A stretch of 64,000 nucleotides of DNA, taken from NCBI RefSeq assembly GCF_005938105.1, contig NZ_VCPE01000004.1, positions 186,001 to 250,000 on the forward strand, in the 5' to 3' direction. The translations under genes were made by a program, and so were the position numbers. Positions within the stretch are counted from its first letter, which is position 1. Each line of letters opens with the position of its first letter. Origin of the DNA: Brucella haematophila (GTDB taxonomy: Bacteria > Pseudomonadota > Alphaproteobacteria > Rhizobiales > Rhizobiaceae). Positions 36,156 through 46,010 of this stretch are shown here, piece by piece. The notes under the pieces are model-generated. The model saw only the letters and a program-made list of their open reading frames with translations, was not told where the DNA came from and did no database searches.

Positions 36156-37058
36156 ATGATCCTTTACGGCACCAATCCCATTGCCTGGTCCAATGATGAC
36201 GACCGCAGCCTTGGCGCGCATATCACGCTGGATCAATGCCTTGATGAAGCCGCGAAAATCGGCTTCGACGGCATAGAAAAGGGCCATAAATTCCCGCAGG
36301 AACCACAACCGCTCAAGGCCGTGCTGGAACCGCGCGGGTTGCGTTATGTTTCCGGCTGGCACTCGCTCAACCTGCTCGTCAATTCGGTCGAAGACGAGAA
36401 GGCCGCGATGCAGCCAGCGCTCGATCTTCTGAAAGCCATGGGCTCGAAGGTGATCATCGTCTGCGAAACCTCCAACGCCATTCATGGTGACAATGACAAG
36501 CCGCTTTCCGAGCGCCCTGTGCTGGAAGAGGCCCGTTGGGCAGCTTTCGGTGCGGGCGTTGAAGCGCTCGCCGCCTATGCGGCGGCACAGGGGATCACGC
36601 TCGTCTATCACCACCATATGGGTACGATTGTGCAGAGCGAGGACGAGATCGACTTGCTGATGCAACATACCGGCCCGGCGACGAAGCTCCTGCTCGATAC
36701 CGGACACTGCCTCTTCGGAGGCGGCGATCCTGAGCGCGCAGCGAAAAAGCACATGGCGCGTGTCGGCCATATCCACGCCAAGAATGTTCGTCCGGCGATC
36801 GCGACCGAAGTCAGCGACCAGAGCCTTTCCTTCCTTGAAGGGGTGCGGCGCGGCGTGTTCACGGTCCCCGGCGACAAGGAAGGTGCTGTCGATTTCGTGC
36901 CCGTTCTCAAGCAAGCCGCCGAACATGGTTATCAGGGCTGGCTCGTCATCGAAGCCGAACAGGACCCGGATATTCGCAATCCGTTCGAATATCAGACGCT
37001 TGGGCTGAAATCGCTGAAAGCATTTGCCAGAGAAGCAGGGCTCGACAAGGGAGACTGA
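36156..37058 (+). CDS. iolE: Myo-inosose-2 dehydratase
   Basis: A 300-residue xylose-isomerase-like TIM barrel that dehydrates scyllo-inosose to the trihydroxycyclohexanedione used by IolD. Metal-site residues are in [36 protein letters not shown] and LVIEAEQDP. Usual length. It starts 4 nt after the iolD stop. Confidence 0.95.
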   Translation: MILYGTNPIAWSNDDDRSLGAHITLDQCLDEAAKIGFDGIEKGHKFPQEPQPLKAVLEPRGLRYVSGWHSLNLLVNSVEDEKAAMQPALDLLKAMGSKVIIVCETSNAIHGDNDKPLSERPVLEEARWAAFGAGVEALAAYAAAQGITLVYHHHMGTIVQSEDEIDLLMQHTGPATKLLLDTGHCLFGGGDPERAAKKHMARVGHIHAKNVRPAIATEVSDQSLSFLEGVRRGVFTVPGDKEGAVDFVPVLKQAAEHGYQGWLVIEAEQDPDIRNPFEYQTLGLKSLKAFAREAGLDKGD

Positions 37059-37061
37059 GAC

Positions 37062-37877
37062 ATGGCCAATCTGTTACGCAAGCCACAGGGCGCACATGGC
37101 AAAGTCCATGACATCACACCGGAAAGCGCCGAATGGGGCTATGTCGGTTTCGGTCTCTACCGGCTGAAACCGGGCGACACCGTTTCCGAACGGACCGGCT
37201 CCACCGAGGTCATTCTGGTTCTGGTGGAAGGCAAGGCCAGAATTACCGCATCGGGTGAAGATTTCGGCGATATGGGCGAACGCATGAGCGTTTTCGACAA
37301 GCTACCACCGCATTGCGTCTATGTTCCGGCGGAAAGCGACTGGATTGCAATGGCGACGACCGATTGCGTTCTGGCCGTCTGCACTGCGCCGGGCAAGCCC
37401 GGACGCAAAGCGCAGAAACTTGGCCCCGAAGGCCTGACGCTGGAGCAGCGCGGCAAGGGCGCCAACACGCGCTACATCCACAACATCGCGATGGAAGGCC
37501 GCGATGTTGCCGACAGCCTGCTGGTGACGGAAGTGTTCACGCCACAGGGCAACTGGTCGTCTTACCCGCCGCACCGGCATGACGAGGACAATTATCCCGA
37601 TATGACCTATCTGGAGGAAACCTATTATCACCGGCTCAATCCGGCGCAGGGTTACGGCATCCAGCGCGTCTTCACCGAAGATGGCAGCCTTGATGAGACA
37701 ATGGCCGTTTCAGACGGTGATGTGGTGCTCGTCCCGCAAGGGCATCACCCCTGCGGCTCGCCCTATGGCTACGAGATGTATTATCTCAACGTCATGGCCG
37801 GACCATTGCGCAAGTGGCGCTTCAAGAACCATCCCGACCACGACTGGATTTTCCAGCGCGATAATCCAACCTCGTAG
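37062..37877 (+). CDS. iolB: 5-deoxy-glucuronate isomerase
   Basis: A 271-residue bicupin that converts 5-deoxy-glucuronate to 5-dehydro-2-deoxygluconate. Metal-binding cupin residues are in SSYPPHRHDEDNYPDMTYLEETYYHRLNP and PQGHHPCGSPYGYEMYYLNVMAG. The end DHDWIFQRDNPTS is typical. It starts 4 nt after iolE and is the last gene of iolCDEB. Its stop codon begins a GAAGGT tandem repeat. Confidence 0.95.
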   Translation: MANLLRKPQGAHGKVHDITPESAEWGYVGFGLYRLKPGDTVSERTGSTEVILVLVEGKARITASGEDFGDMGERMSVFDKLPPHCVYVPAESDWIAMATTDCVLAVCTAPGKPGRKAQKLGPEGLTLEQRGKGANTRYIHNIAMEGRDVADSLLVTEVFTPQGNWSSYPPHRHDEDNYPDMTYLEETYYHRLNPAQGYGIQRVFTEDGSLDETMAVSDGDVVLVPQGHHPCGSPYGYEMYYLNVMAGPLRKWRFKNHPDHDWIFQRDNPTS

Positions 37878-37904
37878 AAGGTGAAGGTGAAGGTGAAGGT
37901 GAAG
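37877..37904. repeat. Hexanucleotide tandem repeat (GAAGGT)x4.7
   Basis: Four perfect copies of GAAGGT and a partial fifth begin at the last base of the iolB stop codon. It is a short sequence repeat that could vary in copy number by slippage. Downstream DNA becomes AT-rich, so it may also mark a boundary. Confidence 0.85.
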
Positions 37905-37980
37905 AAATACTGCCAGCTTGAAATAAGCCGAGAAAAACCTCTATTTTGAGATATTAATTATTTTATAAAACGAGGCTACA

Positions 37981-38403
37981 ATGCTCGGAAAAGTAAAATT
38001 ATATAACGAAACCCATCAGAAATATTTGGCTTATCTTCAAGATTCGAACAACAGTGCGACATATCCGGTTTTACTACTGGAAGACGACGCAAAAATCGGC
38101 GCTGGCTATGTTTGGCATGCGCTTCGTGTTGCAGACGGTATCGTCGTTCTGCAGGTGCCATCATTATTGGCCAATTTGGCCATCAACGGTGACGCAAGCC
38201 CCAGCGCCAACAAGAAAACATTTGTTGCCCGTCTCGCCAAAATGGATTCCATGTCTCCAGTCGAGCTAAAATATGACGAGGAAAAGCAGGCGATCATCAC
38301 AATCTCCTCACCAGATTTATTGTATCTTTCAGGTATTTCAAAAGATCCTTATGCGTATTTCGTTGAACACACTATTGATAAATGGGAAATCCAATACCTC
38401 TAA
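37981..38403 (+). CDS. Hypothetical protein with AT-rich coding sequence
   Basis: A 140-residue protein starting MLGKVKLYNETHQKYLAYLQ with no signal peptide or membrane span; alternating hydrophobic residues suggest an all-beta fold (WHALRVADGIVVLQVPSLLA, KYDEEKQAIITISSPDLLYL). I do not recognise a family. The DNA is notably richer in A and T than its neighbours and uses codons such as TTA and ATA that they avoid, which suggests recent acquisition. CGAGG lies 6-10 nt before the ATG. It sits between the inositol cluster and a convergent phosphatase gene. Confidence 0.65.
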   Translation: MLGKVKLYNETHQKYLAYLQDSNNSATYPVLLLEDDAKIGAGYVWHALRVADGIVVLQVPSLLANLAINGDASPSANKKTFVARLAKMDSMSPVELKYDEEKQAIITISSPDLLYLSGISKDPYAYFVEHTIDKWEIQYL

Positions 38404-38427
38404 AAAAAGCCCCGGAAATCCGGGGCT
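38402..38427 (-). terminator. Terminator of the IMPase-family gene
   Basis: A perfect 8-bp stem (AGCCCCGG at 38408-38415, CCGGGGCT at 38420-38427); on the minus strand it is followed by seven T. It may also serve the convergent hypothetical gene. Confidence 0.8.
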
Positions 38428-38432
38428 ATTTC

Positions 38433-39233
38433 TTATAATCCAGCGGCTTTTTTTAAATCATCGACTGCGCCGGGACCGGAAACGAAGACCTTGTTCCCCT
38501 TGGTGATGTTCTCACCATCGGCCGGGAACGGATACGTATAGCCACCAGCCTCGCGCACAAGGCAAATCCCCGCCATGCAATCCCATGCGCGCATAAAGGG
38601 CTCGTAGTAACCGACGAGACGCCCCGCTGCCACATAGGCAATCATCAGCGCGCCAGAACCGTTGCGAATGAACGTTCCGCCTGCTTCAAGCAGGTTTTCG
38701 ACGATCTTTGCAATCGTTTGCGGGGTCACGTGATGGTTTGCGCCGATACCGGTGACGGCATTGCGAATGGTGCGTGACGGATCGAGCATCAGCGTCTTGC
38801 CGTTGAGGGTCGCGCCCTGCCCTTCGGCTGACACGTAAAGCTCATCAAAGCATGGTGCATAGATAACACCGACAACCGGTTCGCCATTCTTGAGAACCGC
38901 AATGGACACACACCAGCTCGGCATGCCGTTGACGAAGGGGCTGGTGCCATCGATGGGATCGACAACCCAGATATAGTCGGACGAACCGGCATTCATCCCG
39001 AACTCTTCGCCTAGGAATCCGTCATCGGCAAGAGCTTCCGAGACGCGGGCTCGAATAAGCTGCTCGACATCACGATCAGCGATAGACACCACATCCTGCA
39101 AGTCGCCCTTGGTTTCGATCACCAGCGTCTCGCGGCGATTGAAATAATCCAGCGCCTTGGCGCCCGCTTCCTGTGCGAGCGTCTGTGCCAGAGCCAGCCG
39201 CGTTTCTAAATCCTGTCGAGATTGCAATGTCAT
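38433..39233 (-). CDS. Inositol-monophosphatase-family phosphatase
   Basis: A 266-residue Mg2+-dependent phosphatase of the IMPase/FBPase/CysQ superfamily. Metal ligands: GFLGEEFGM (Glu about 77), WVVDPIDGTSPFVNGMPSWCVSIA (about 90-113), and the C-terminal MRAWDCMAGICLVREAGG. The substrate could be inositol phosphate, histidinol phosphate or PAP; I cannot tell. Proximity to the iol genes invites an inositol link, but the gene is on the opposite strand and separately terminated. Confidence 0.9.
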   Translation of the reverse strand: MTLQSRQDLETRLALAQTLAQEAGAKALDYFNRRETLVIETKGDLQDVVSIADRDVEQLIRARVSEALADDGFLGEEFGMNAGSSDYIWVVDPIDGTSPFVNGMPSWCVSIAVLKNGEPVVGVIYAPCFDELYVSAEGQGATLNGKTLMLDPSRTIRNAVTGIGANHHVTPQTIAKIVENLLEAGGTFIRNGSGALMIAYVAAGRLVGYYEPFMRAWDCMAGICLVREAGGYTYPFPADGENITKGNKVFVSGPGAVDDLKKAAGL

Positions 39234-39304
39234 AACTATTTTCCAGTGAGAATCGGACGAACAAACATGCGTTGCGCCTATCTCGCGCGGATGACAAGCC
39301 TATG

Positions 39305-39332
39305 AAAAAGGCGGCTCTGAAGCCGCCTTTTT
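39305..39332 (-). terminator. Terminator of putA
   Basis: An 11-bp stem (AAAAAGGCGGC at 39305-39315 with GCCGCCTTTTT at 39322-39332), the T tract being part of the stem in either direction. Confidence 0.85.
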
Positions 39333-39354
39333 CAAATATTCAAACGAAGATTGA

Positions 39355-42300
39355 TCAGCCGATCGCCATCAGGCTGGCATTGCCGCCCGCAGCCGTCGTG
39401 TTGATCGAAGTCGAGACCTCTTCCAGCAGCCAGTTGAGGCAGTAAGCGTCATCCTTTGCAGCCAGTTCTTCCGTCGATGCCGCCTGCGTGAGAACCAACG
39501 GTCCCGGCAGCCCTGCGATCTTCTGGTTGACCTCAAGAATGCGCGCGCTGTCGCCTTCCACAAGTGCGCCGGCGAAAGGCGCATCCGCCTGCCAGTCCTT
39601 GCTCCAGCTGATACGGGCAACGACACTGGCCGGAAGGTCCTTCAGGCTTACCTGCAAATTGGAAGCTGCGTCAATTGCCGCCGTGTTGCCGGTGGCAAGC
39701 ACTGCCGTCAGCTGGCGATAGAGACCGATTTCGGTCTGCGGCACCAGCAGAATGCGGCCACGTGGATGCAGCGCATAGAGGTTGCGTTCGCCGACCGGAC
39801 CCGGCAGCTCGATATCGAGACCAAGTGCCGAAACGCTACCGGTCTCCCGTGCAGCCTGCGCCAGATCGTTCATGCCGCGCTGACCGAGCCACTTGGCGAA
39901 ATCCTTGAGCGCTGCATCGGTGTGAACCGAGCTGTGACGCGGCGGGATCGGCGCTGTATCGACCAGTCGTCCGAGATAGAGCGGACCACCCGCCTTCGGA
40001 CCGGTACCGGACAGGCCGCGACCACCAAATGGCTGCACGCCGACAATCGCACCGATGACGTTGCGGTTGATATAGACGTTACCGACGCGGATGCGATCAG
40101 CGACATTGGCGATGGTTTCGTCAAGACGTGTATGCAGACCGAAAGTCAGGCCATAGCCCGTTGCGTTGATATCGTCGATCAGGCGCTCCATGTCGTCGCG
40201 CTTGTAGCGCACAACATGCAGAACCGGGCCGAACACTTCACGCTTCAGGTCGCGCAGTGTTTCGATTTCGATGATAGTCGGCGCAACATAGGTGCCCTTG
40301 GCCGTTTCCGGTCCAAGCGGAAGCTGTTCGACCTTGCGGCCAAGCTCACGCATGCCCTGAATGTGCTTTTCGATGATGCCCTTGGCTTCATCGGTGATGA
40401 CCGGACCAATATCGACTTTCAGCTTGTCGGTGCGTCCGATGGACAATTCGCGCAGCGCACCCTTCAGCATGGCCAGAATACGATCGGCCACATCTTCCTG
40501 CAGGCAGAGCACACGCAGCGCCGAGCAACGCTGGCCAGCGCTGTCGAAAGCGGAAGCGATAACGTCGAAGACGACCTGTTCCGCGAGCGCCGAAGAATCA
40601 ACAATCATGGCGTTCTGGCCACCGGTTTCGGCGATCAGCGGGATCGGCTTGCCATTTGGCAGCAAACGCGAAGCAAGCTGCGCCTGAATGAGACGCGCAA
40701 CTTCGGTGGAGCCGGTGAACATCACACCACAGGTTTCCGGTGCTGCGACCAGTGCCGCACCGATGCGGCCATCACCCGGCAGAAGCTGAAGCGCGTCAGC
40801 CGGAATACCGGCTTCATGCAGGATGCGCACGCCCTGCGCGGCAATCAGCGGCGTTTCTTCGGCAGGCTTCGCCAGAACGGGATTGCCAGCGACAAGTGCT
40901 GCAGCAATCTGGCCGGTGAAAATAGCGAGCGGGAAGTTCCACGGGCTGATGCAGACGATAGGACCCAGCGCCTTATGAGCAACGCCAAATGTGCGGCGCG
41001 TCTGTTCGGCGTAATAACGCAGGAAGTCGATGGCTTCGCGCACTTCTGCAATGGCGTTCGGCATGGACTTGCCCGCTTCACGCATCACAAGGCCAAGCAG
41101 CTCCGGCATGTCGCGCTGCATGATGTCGGCGGCACGGTCGAGGCAGGCGGCACGCTCAGCAGGTGCAACAGCCGACCAGCTTGCAGTGGCTTTCTGTGCG
41201 ACAGCCATGGCCTTGGCAACATCAGCAGCATCGATTTCCGTAACCGTGCCGACAACGTCTTCGCGATCACCCGGGTTCAGCACCGGACGGCTTGCGCCCT
41301 TCACCTTGGCGCCTGCAACCTGCGGCTCGGATGTCCAGTTGCGATCTGCCGTAGCTTCGAGCTTCTTGCTCAGCGCATCAAGCGTCACTTCGTTGGACAG
41401 GTCGAAACCGGCAGAATTCTGGCGAGCGCCATAGAGGCCTTCCGGCAGCGCAATCTGGTCATGGCGCGCACCGACAACAGCCATGGAGCGCACAACCTCG
41501 ACCGGATCGGCAACGAGTTCATCGACCGACACATTTTCATCGCCAATGCGATTGACGAAGGACGAGTTTGCGCCGTTTTCGAGTAGACGGCGAACCAGAT
41601 AGGCCAGCAGTGTTTCATGCGTGCCAACCGGCGCATAAATACGGGCCGGACGGCCGAGCTTGGACGGGCCGACAACTTCGTCATAAAGCGGTTCGCCCAT
41701 GCCGTGCAGGCACTGGAATTCAAACTGGCCGGTTTTGAAATCCTGCCCGGCAATGTGATAGATCGTCGCCAGCGTCTGCGCATTGTGGGTCGCAAACTGC
41801 GGGAAGACGGCATCGGTTGCCGCCAGCAGCTTGCGGGCGCAGGCGATGTAGGACACGTCGGTGTGCACCTTGCGGGTATAGACCGGGAAGTCTTCCAGAC
41901 CGTCCACCTGCGCGCGCTTGATTTCGGCGTCCCAATAGGCGCCCTTCACCAGACGCACCATGACGCGGCGCTTGTTACTCCGAGCCAGATCGATGATGAA
42001 ATCGAGCACAAACGGGCAGCGCTTGCCATAGGCCTGCACCACGAAACCGATGCCTTCCCAATCGGCCAGATCCGGATCTTCGATCAGGCTCTGCAACAGA
42101 TCGAGCGACAGTTCCAGACGGTCAGCTTCTTCGGCGTCGATGTTGAGGCCGATATTGTAGGACTTGGCAATGGCCGCAAGCGCCTTCACCTTGGGCAGCA
42201 ATTCACCCATGACGCGTTCGCTCTGCGAGCGGACATAACGCGGATGCAGCGCCGAAAGCTTGATGGAAATGCCGGGGCCGTCATAGATGCCGCGACCGGC

Positions 42301-43038
42301 GGAAGCGCGGCCAATGGCATGAATGGCGGTTTCGTAATCCTTGTAATAACGCTCGGCGTCGGCAGCGGTGGTCGCGGCTTCGCCCAGCATATCGTAGGAA
42401 TAACGGAAGCCACGTTCTTCCAGCGGCTTGGCGCGCTTCAGTGCTTCGTCGATGGTTTCGCCGGTGACGAACTGCTCGCCCATCATGCGCATGGCCATAT
42501 CGACGCCACGACGAATGACCGGCTCACCGCAGCGGGCGATAAGGCGCGTCAGGGCAGCCGAAAGACCGCGATCATTGACGGTGTTGGTGAGCTTGCCGGT
42601 AACGACAAGGCCCCAGGTTGCCGCATTGACGAACAGCGAACGACCGCCGCCAATGTGGGACTTCCAGTCGCCATTGGAGATCTTGTCGCGGATGAGCGCG
42701 TCGCGGGTTGCCATGTCCGGAATACGCAGCAGCGCCTCGGCAAGGCACATCAGCGCCACGCCTTCCTGGCTCGACAGCGAATATTCATGCACCAGACCTT
42801 CAACACCGGTGCCCTTGTGCTTGGCGCGCAGCGCCTCGATCAGCTTGCGCGCCGTGGCGCGAACGGACTTGGCTGTTTCTTCCGGGAGCGTCGCCTGCTC
42901 AACCAGAGCCGTCACGCATTCCGCTTCCGAGCGACGATAGGCGCTCGTAATGATCTGACGCAGAGCGCTCTGCTCGCGGATCGGCGGCGCAAAATTCTGG
43001 AAAACCGGATTTGTGGAAGCAGGAATTTTATCAGTCAT
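39355..43038 (-). CDS. putA: Bifunctional proline dehydrogenase / L-glutamate gamma-semialdehyde dehydrogenase
   Basis: A 1227-residue enzyme oxidising proline to glutamate in two steps. The FAD-containing PRODH barrel spans about 180-480 ([38 protein letters not shown]). The ALDH domain spans about 550-1020, with the catalytic Glu in [17 protein letters not shown] and Cys in [16 protein letters not shown]-terminal domain of about 200 residues completes the tunnel. The N-terminus lacks an obvious ribbon-helix-helix domain, so PutA is unlikely to repress itself; the divergent Lrp-type gene is the likely activator. Confidence 0.96.
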   Translation of the reverse strand: MTDKIPASTNPVFQNFAPPIREQSALRQIITSAYRRSEAECVTALVEQATLPEETAKSVRATARKLIEALRAKHKGTGVEGLVHEYSLSSQEGVALMCLAEALLRIPDMATRDALIRDKISNGDWKSHIGGGRSLFVNAATWGLVVTGKLTNTVNDRGLSAALTRLIARCGEPVIRRGVDMAMRMMGEQFVTGETIDEALKRAKPLEERGFRYSYDMLGEAATTAADAERYYKDYETAIHAIGRASAGRGIYDGPGISIKLSALHPRYVRSQSERVMGELLPKVKALAAIAKSYNIGLNIDAEEADRLELSLDLLQSLIEDPDLADWEGIGFVVQAYGKRCPFVLDFIIDLARSNKRRVMVRLVKGAYWDAEIKRAQVDGLEDFPVYTRKVHTDVSYIACARKLLAATDAVFPQFATHNAQTLATIYHIAGQDFKTGQFEFQCLHGMGEPLYDEVVGPSKLGRPARIYAPVGTHETLLAYLVRRLLENGANSSFVNRIGDENVSVDELVADPVEVVRSMAVVGARHDQIALPEGLYGARQNSAGFDLSNEVTLDALSKKLEATADRNWTSEPQVAGAKVKGASRPVLNPGDREDVVGTVTEIDAADVAKAMAVAQKATASWSAVAPAERAACLDRAADIMQRDMPELLGLVMREAGKSMPNAIAEVREAIDFLRYYAEQTRRTFGVAHKALGPIVCISPWNFPLAIFTGQIAAALVAGNPVLAKPAEETPLIAAQGVRILHEAGIPADALQLLPGDGRIGAALVAAPETCGVMFTGSTEVARLIQAQLASRLLPNGKPIPLIAETGGQNAMIVDSSALAEQVVFDVIASAFDSAGQRCSALRVLCLQEDVADRILAMLKGALRELSIGRTDKLKVDIGPVITDEAKGIIEKHIQGMRELGRKVEQLPLGPETAKGTYVAPTIIEIETLRDLKREVFGPVLHVVRYKRDDMERLIDDINATGYGLTFGLHTRLDETIANVADRIRVGNVYINRNVIGAIVGVQPFGGRGLSGTGPKAGGPLYLGRLVDTAPIPPRHSSVHTDAALKDFAKWLGQRGMNDLAQAARETGSVSALGLDIELPGPVGERNLYALHPRGRILLVPQTEIGLYRQLTAVLATGNTAAIDAASNLQVSLKDLPASVVARISWSKDWQADAPFAGALVEGDSARILEVNQKIAGLPGPLVLTQAASTEELAAKDDAYCLNWLLEEVSTSINTTAAGGNASLMAIG

Positions 43039-43148
43039 GGTGCAAGGCTCGCAAAAGAGAACAGGCCCGGGCGTAGCGCCCAGTTTACCTCTGTTTTATT
43101 TGGGTGCACACTATCATCGGCGCAAATTGCATTCTGCCTTGATTTGAA

Positions 43149-43191
43149 CCATATAAAGGAAAATCGATCTTATTATCGTGACATATAAAGG
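43149..43191. promoter_or_regulatory. Direct repeat in the putA-putR divergent promoter
   Basis: CATATAAAGG occurs twice, near 43150 and 43182, 32 bp (three turns) apart, around the interrupted dyad ATCGATcttATTATCG. The second copy also supplies the AAAGG ribosome site of the Lrp-type gene. Such phased repeats are typical of Lrp/AsnC binding. Confidence 0.45.
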
Positions 43192-43199
43192 CAAAATGA

Positions 43200-43694
43200 A
43201 TGCGAAAAATAGAGTCTGTAGACGATCTGGATCAGTTCGACCGGCGCATTCTGGAAGTCCTGAGCGAAGACGGCAGAATTCCGGTCACCGAGCTGTCGAA
43301 AAAGGTCGGTCTTTCCAAGACGCCATGTCAGGCGCGACTGAAAAGACTGGTCGATGAAGGCTATATTCTGGGCTTTCGCGCGGCGATCGACCCGGAAAAA
43401 CTCGGCATCGATCACATCGCATTCACGACCGTCAAACTGTCGGACACACGCGAGGCGGCGCTCAACGCCTTCAACACTGCCGTTCGCAAGATACGTGAGG
43501 TTGAAGAATGCCACATGATCGCAAGCTCGTTCGATTATCTTCTGAAGGTACGAACGCCCAATATCCGTCGCTACCGCGAAGTGCTGGGCGAAAAGATTTC
43601 CAGCCTGCCCAATGTGGCAAGCACATCGACCTTTGTGGTGATGGAATCCGTCAAGGATAACCGGCCGGTGAGAGTCTATCCGGGCGCAATCTAA
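43200..43694 (+). CDS. putR: Lrp/AsnC-family regulator of proline catabolism
   Basis: A 164-residue feast/famine regulator. The N-terminal HTH (about 10-60) reads LDQFDRRILEVLSEDGRIPVTELSKKVGLSKTPCQARLKRLVDEGYI in canonical order; the C-terminal RAM domain (75-155) would bind an amino acid effector. Its position 161 bp divergent from putA matches PutR of Agrobacterium and Rhodobacter, which activates putA when proline is present. AAAGG at 43187-43191 supports the ATG. Confidence 0.92.
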   Translation: MRKIESVDDLDQFDRRILEVLSEDGRIPVTELSKKVGLSKTPCQARLKRLVDEGYILGFRAAIDPEKLGIDHIAFTTVKLSDTREAALNAFNTAVRKIREVEECHMIASSFDYLLKVRTPNIRRYREVLGEKISSLPNVASTSTFVVMESVKDNRPVRVYPGAI

Positions 43695-43698
43695 AAAA

Positions 43699-43719
43699 AT
43701 GGCGGGCAATGCCCGCCAT
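43699..43719. terminator. Bidirectional hairpin between putR and the imelysin gene
   Basis: A perfect 9-bp stem (ATGGCGGGC at 43699-43707, GCCCGCCAT at 43711-43719) with a 3-nt loop, A tract on the left and TTTCC on the right. Can end both converging genes. Confidence 0.8.
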
Positions 43720-43744
43720 TTCCATCTTCCATTGCTGGAACTGA

Positions 43745-44572
43745 TTAGTTCAGGCCGAGCGTACCGCGCAGCGTGGACAGGTCTTCTGCCAGCGTGGTCA
43801 CCGGACCGGCAAGCGCCTTGCGGTCATCTTCCGACAGCTTGTCATAGGTCTCGTAACCGTCGCCCTTCTTGTACTTGGCAAGAATATCGTCAACAGTCTT
43901 GAAGTTGGCTTCAACCTTCTTGATCAGATCAGGATTTTCCTTTTCGATCAGCGGCTTGAACAGCTCGACAATCTTCTGCGCGCCATCGACATTGGCCTTG
44001 AAATCCCAAAGGTCAGTGTGGCTGTAACGGTCTTCTTCACCGGAAATCTTGCCAGCGGCCACTTCTTCCATAAGCGCGGCTGCACCACCCACGACCTTTT
44101 CAGGCGGAACGGTCAGATCCTTGACGCGCTTCTGGAGTTCCAGAACGTCGGCATAGAGCTTGTCGGCGAAAGGAGCCAGGCCATCGGTCGTGTTCTGTGC
44201 GAACAGACCATATTCAAGGCGGTGGAAACCTGTGAAGTCGTCCGACTTCTCGCCATTTTCATGATCGTCGGCGCGGCTGTCGATGGATGCATCGAGATCA
44301 GCGAAAAGCTCGGCAATCGGCTCAATCTTTTCATAAGAGACGCGTGAAGACGGATAGAGTTCCTTGGCTTTTGCCAGATCGCCAGCCTTGATCGCATCCG
44401 TGAAAGCCTTGGTGTCCTTCACGAGAATGTCGAGGTGCTCCTGCACATAGACCTTATAGTCGGCAATCGGCTGGACCAGATCCAGCGGCGAAACCTCGGC
44501 CTTGGCAGCACCGAAGCTGAGCGAGAGCGCGACGGCGCAAGCCGATGCTAGTAATGGCAGACGATACTTCAT
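43745..44572 (-). CDS. EfeM-like periplasmic iron-uptake protein (imelysin/peptidase M75 domain)
   Basis: A 275-residue secreted protein. The signal peptide is LPLLASACAVALSLSFGAAKA (cleaved about residue 24). The M75/imelysin domain has the HxxE metal motif FHRLEYGLFA (about 117-126) and EDRYSHTDLWDFKANVDGAQ. Unlike the neighbouring EfeO it lacks an N-terminal cupredoxin, so it corresponds to the EfeM class. It is the last gene of the efe cluster, 118 bp after efeB. The ATG at 44572 follows GGAGAGG. Confidence 0.9.
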   Translation of the reverse strand: MKYRLPLLASACAVALSLSFGAAKAEVSPLDLVQPIADYKVYVQEHLDILVKDTKAFTDAIKAGDLAKAKELYPSSRVSYEKIEPIAELFADLDASIDSRADDHENGEKSDDFTGFHRLEYGLFAQNTTDGLAPFADKLYADVLELQKRVKDLTVPPEKVVGGAAALMEEVAAGKISGEEDRYSHTDLWDFKANVDGAQKIVELFKPLIEKENPDLIKKVEANFKTVDDILAKYKKGDGYETYDKLSEDDRKALAGPVTTLAEDLSTLRGTLGLN

Positions 44573-44690
44573 GTTTAGCCTCTCCATGATGATCGACAGA
44601 GCGTTCCGGCCTCAACCGTTCAAAAACGCCCTGTCATCTTGTTTGTGCATTTCACCAAACAGCTTGGGGCAGTTGGGAAATGCCTCCACC

Positions 44691-46010
44691 TCACCCGCGG
44701 GCGTTTTGCGGCCCGCTCGCCGCAAGCAATCCACGAGCGTAATAGTCCTGATCGTCCTTCACACCCGGCAGCGCGAAGAAATACCCGCCGCCGATGGGCT
44801 TGATATATTCTTCCAGCGGCTCGCCATTGAGGCGGTTCTGGACGGTGATGAAACCTTTTTCGAGATTGGCCTGATAGGCGATGAACAGGAGCCCCATATC
44901 GAGCTGGCCCGACTTGGTGACGCCGTTGGAATAATTGAAAGGACGGCGCAGGATCAGGTTCTCATGCGCCATGGCGTCGCGCGGATTGGCCAGACGGATG
45001 TGCGAATCCATCGGCGTGACCTTGCCTTCATGATCCTTGGCGTAATCCGGCACATCGGCTTCGGTCTTGCCGTCGAACGGCGCGCCGCTATCCTTGCGAC
45101 GACCGAAAATCGTCTCTTGTTCTTGCAACGGCGTGCGATCCCAGCGCTCTACCATATTGCGAATGATGCGCACCGCGACATAGCTGCCATTGGCGGCCCA
45201 ATCGGGCTCGTCGCTTTCCTTCTGCACCCAGACGACCTGCTGCATCAGCTTCTTGTCGGACGCATCCGGATTGGCCGAACCATCGCGGAAACCGAGGAAG
45301 TTGCGCGCGCTTTCCTTGGCTTTCGGCGAATGCGGTGGCTGGACCGGCACAGTGCCTTCCTGCTTCCAGCGCACCATCAGCAAGTCCGGCATGTTCTTCA
45401 TGATGTCGCGCAGCGCGTGAATATTGGTGTCCGGCGTATTGGAGCAGAACTGGATCATCAGATCGCCATGGCAGATGTCTTTCTGCAAGGCGTCGTTTGG
45501 AAAGCCTGTCATGCGCTGCAGCAGCTTGGGCTTCATCGGCTTCAGACCAAACCGGTCATCGAATAACGAGTGGCCGAGCGCGATCGTAACGGTCAGATTG
45601 TCCGGCGTCACGGTCGGGCCAAGAATGCCTGAATCCGATGGCGGAAACTTCGCGTCAAGCTGCTGCGGCTCGCCGCCCTTCATCAGAAAGGCTGCGCGCT
45701 CGGTCAAAAGCTTGAACATGCGTTCGAGTTCGCCGCGATCCCGCGCCAGAACGTCGAAGGCCGCAACCAGACCGGCCGCCGGGCGTGCATTGACAATGCC
45801 CGGCTGGTGAACGCCATGGAACGGCTGGCTTTCGTGAATTTTGTCGCTTTCCGGCGCATTGGTCACGCTGTCGGAAGACAGCGCATGGGCCGGTTGCGGG
45901 TTCAACACGCCCGCCACGGCACCGGCAACGCCGGTTGCCCCGGCGCCAAGCAGCAATGCACGGCGTGAAGGTGAAACAGGATTATCAGTTTTCAAAAATT
46001 TCTTGGTCAT
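44691..46010 (-). CDS. efeB: Deferrochelatase/peroxidase EfeB (DyP-type, Tat-exported)
   Basis: A 439-residue periplasmic haem peroxidase of the EfeUOB iron system. The twin-arginine signal is SPSRRALLLGAGATGVAGAVAGVL. DyP motifs: GFRDGSANPD (catalytic Asp, about 240) and DSHIRLANPRDA (proximal haem His, about 335). EfeB may oxidise Fe2+ or release iron from haem. Its start codon shares a base with the efeO stop (TAATG), so translation is coupled. Confidence 0.94.
   Translation of the reverse strand: MTKKFLKTDNPVSPSRRALLLGAGATGVAGAVAGVLNPQPAHALSSDSVTNAPESDKIHESQPFHGVHQPGIVNARPAAGLVAAFDVLARDRGELERMFKLLTERAAFLMKGGEPQQLDAKFPPSDSGILGPTVTPDNLTVTIALGHSLFDDRFGLKPMKPKLLQRMTGFPNDALQKDICHGDLMIQFCSNTPDTNIHALRDIMKNMPDLLMVRWKQEGTVPVQPPHSPKAKESARNFLGFRDGSANPDASDKKLMQQVVWVQKESDEPDWAANGSYVAVRIIRNMVERWDRTPLQEQETIFGRRKDSGAPFDGKTEADVPDYAKDHEGKVTPMDSHIRLANPRDAMAHENLILRRPFNYSNGVTKSGQLDMGLLFIAYQANLEKGFITVQNRLNGEPLEEYIKPIGGGYFFALPGVKDDQDYYARGLLAASGPQNARG

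Noticed and set aside
37877-37904. GAAGGT repeat as a CRISPR or mobile-element remnant
   Set aside because: The units are 6 bp without spacers, and there are no flanking duplications; a simple sequence repeat explains it.
39766-41586. 606-codon open frame antisense to putA
   Set aside because: It is a product of GC-rich codon bias opposite a highly conserved enzyme; no ribosome site and no protein-like features.
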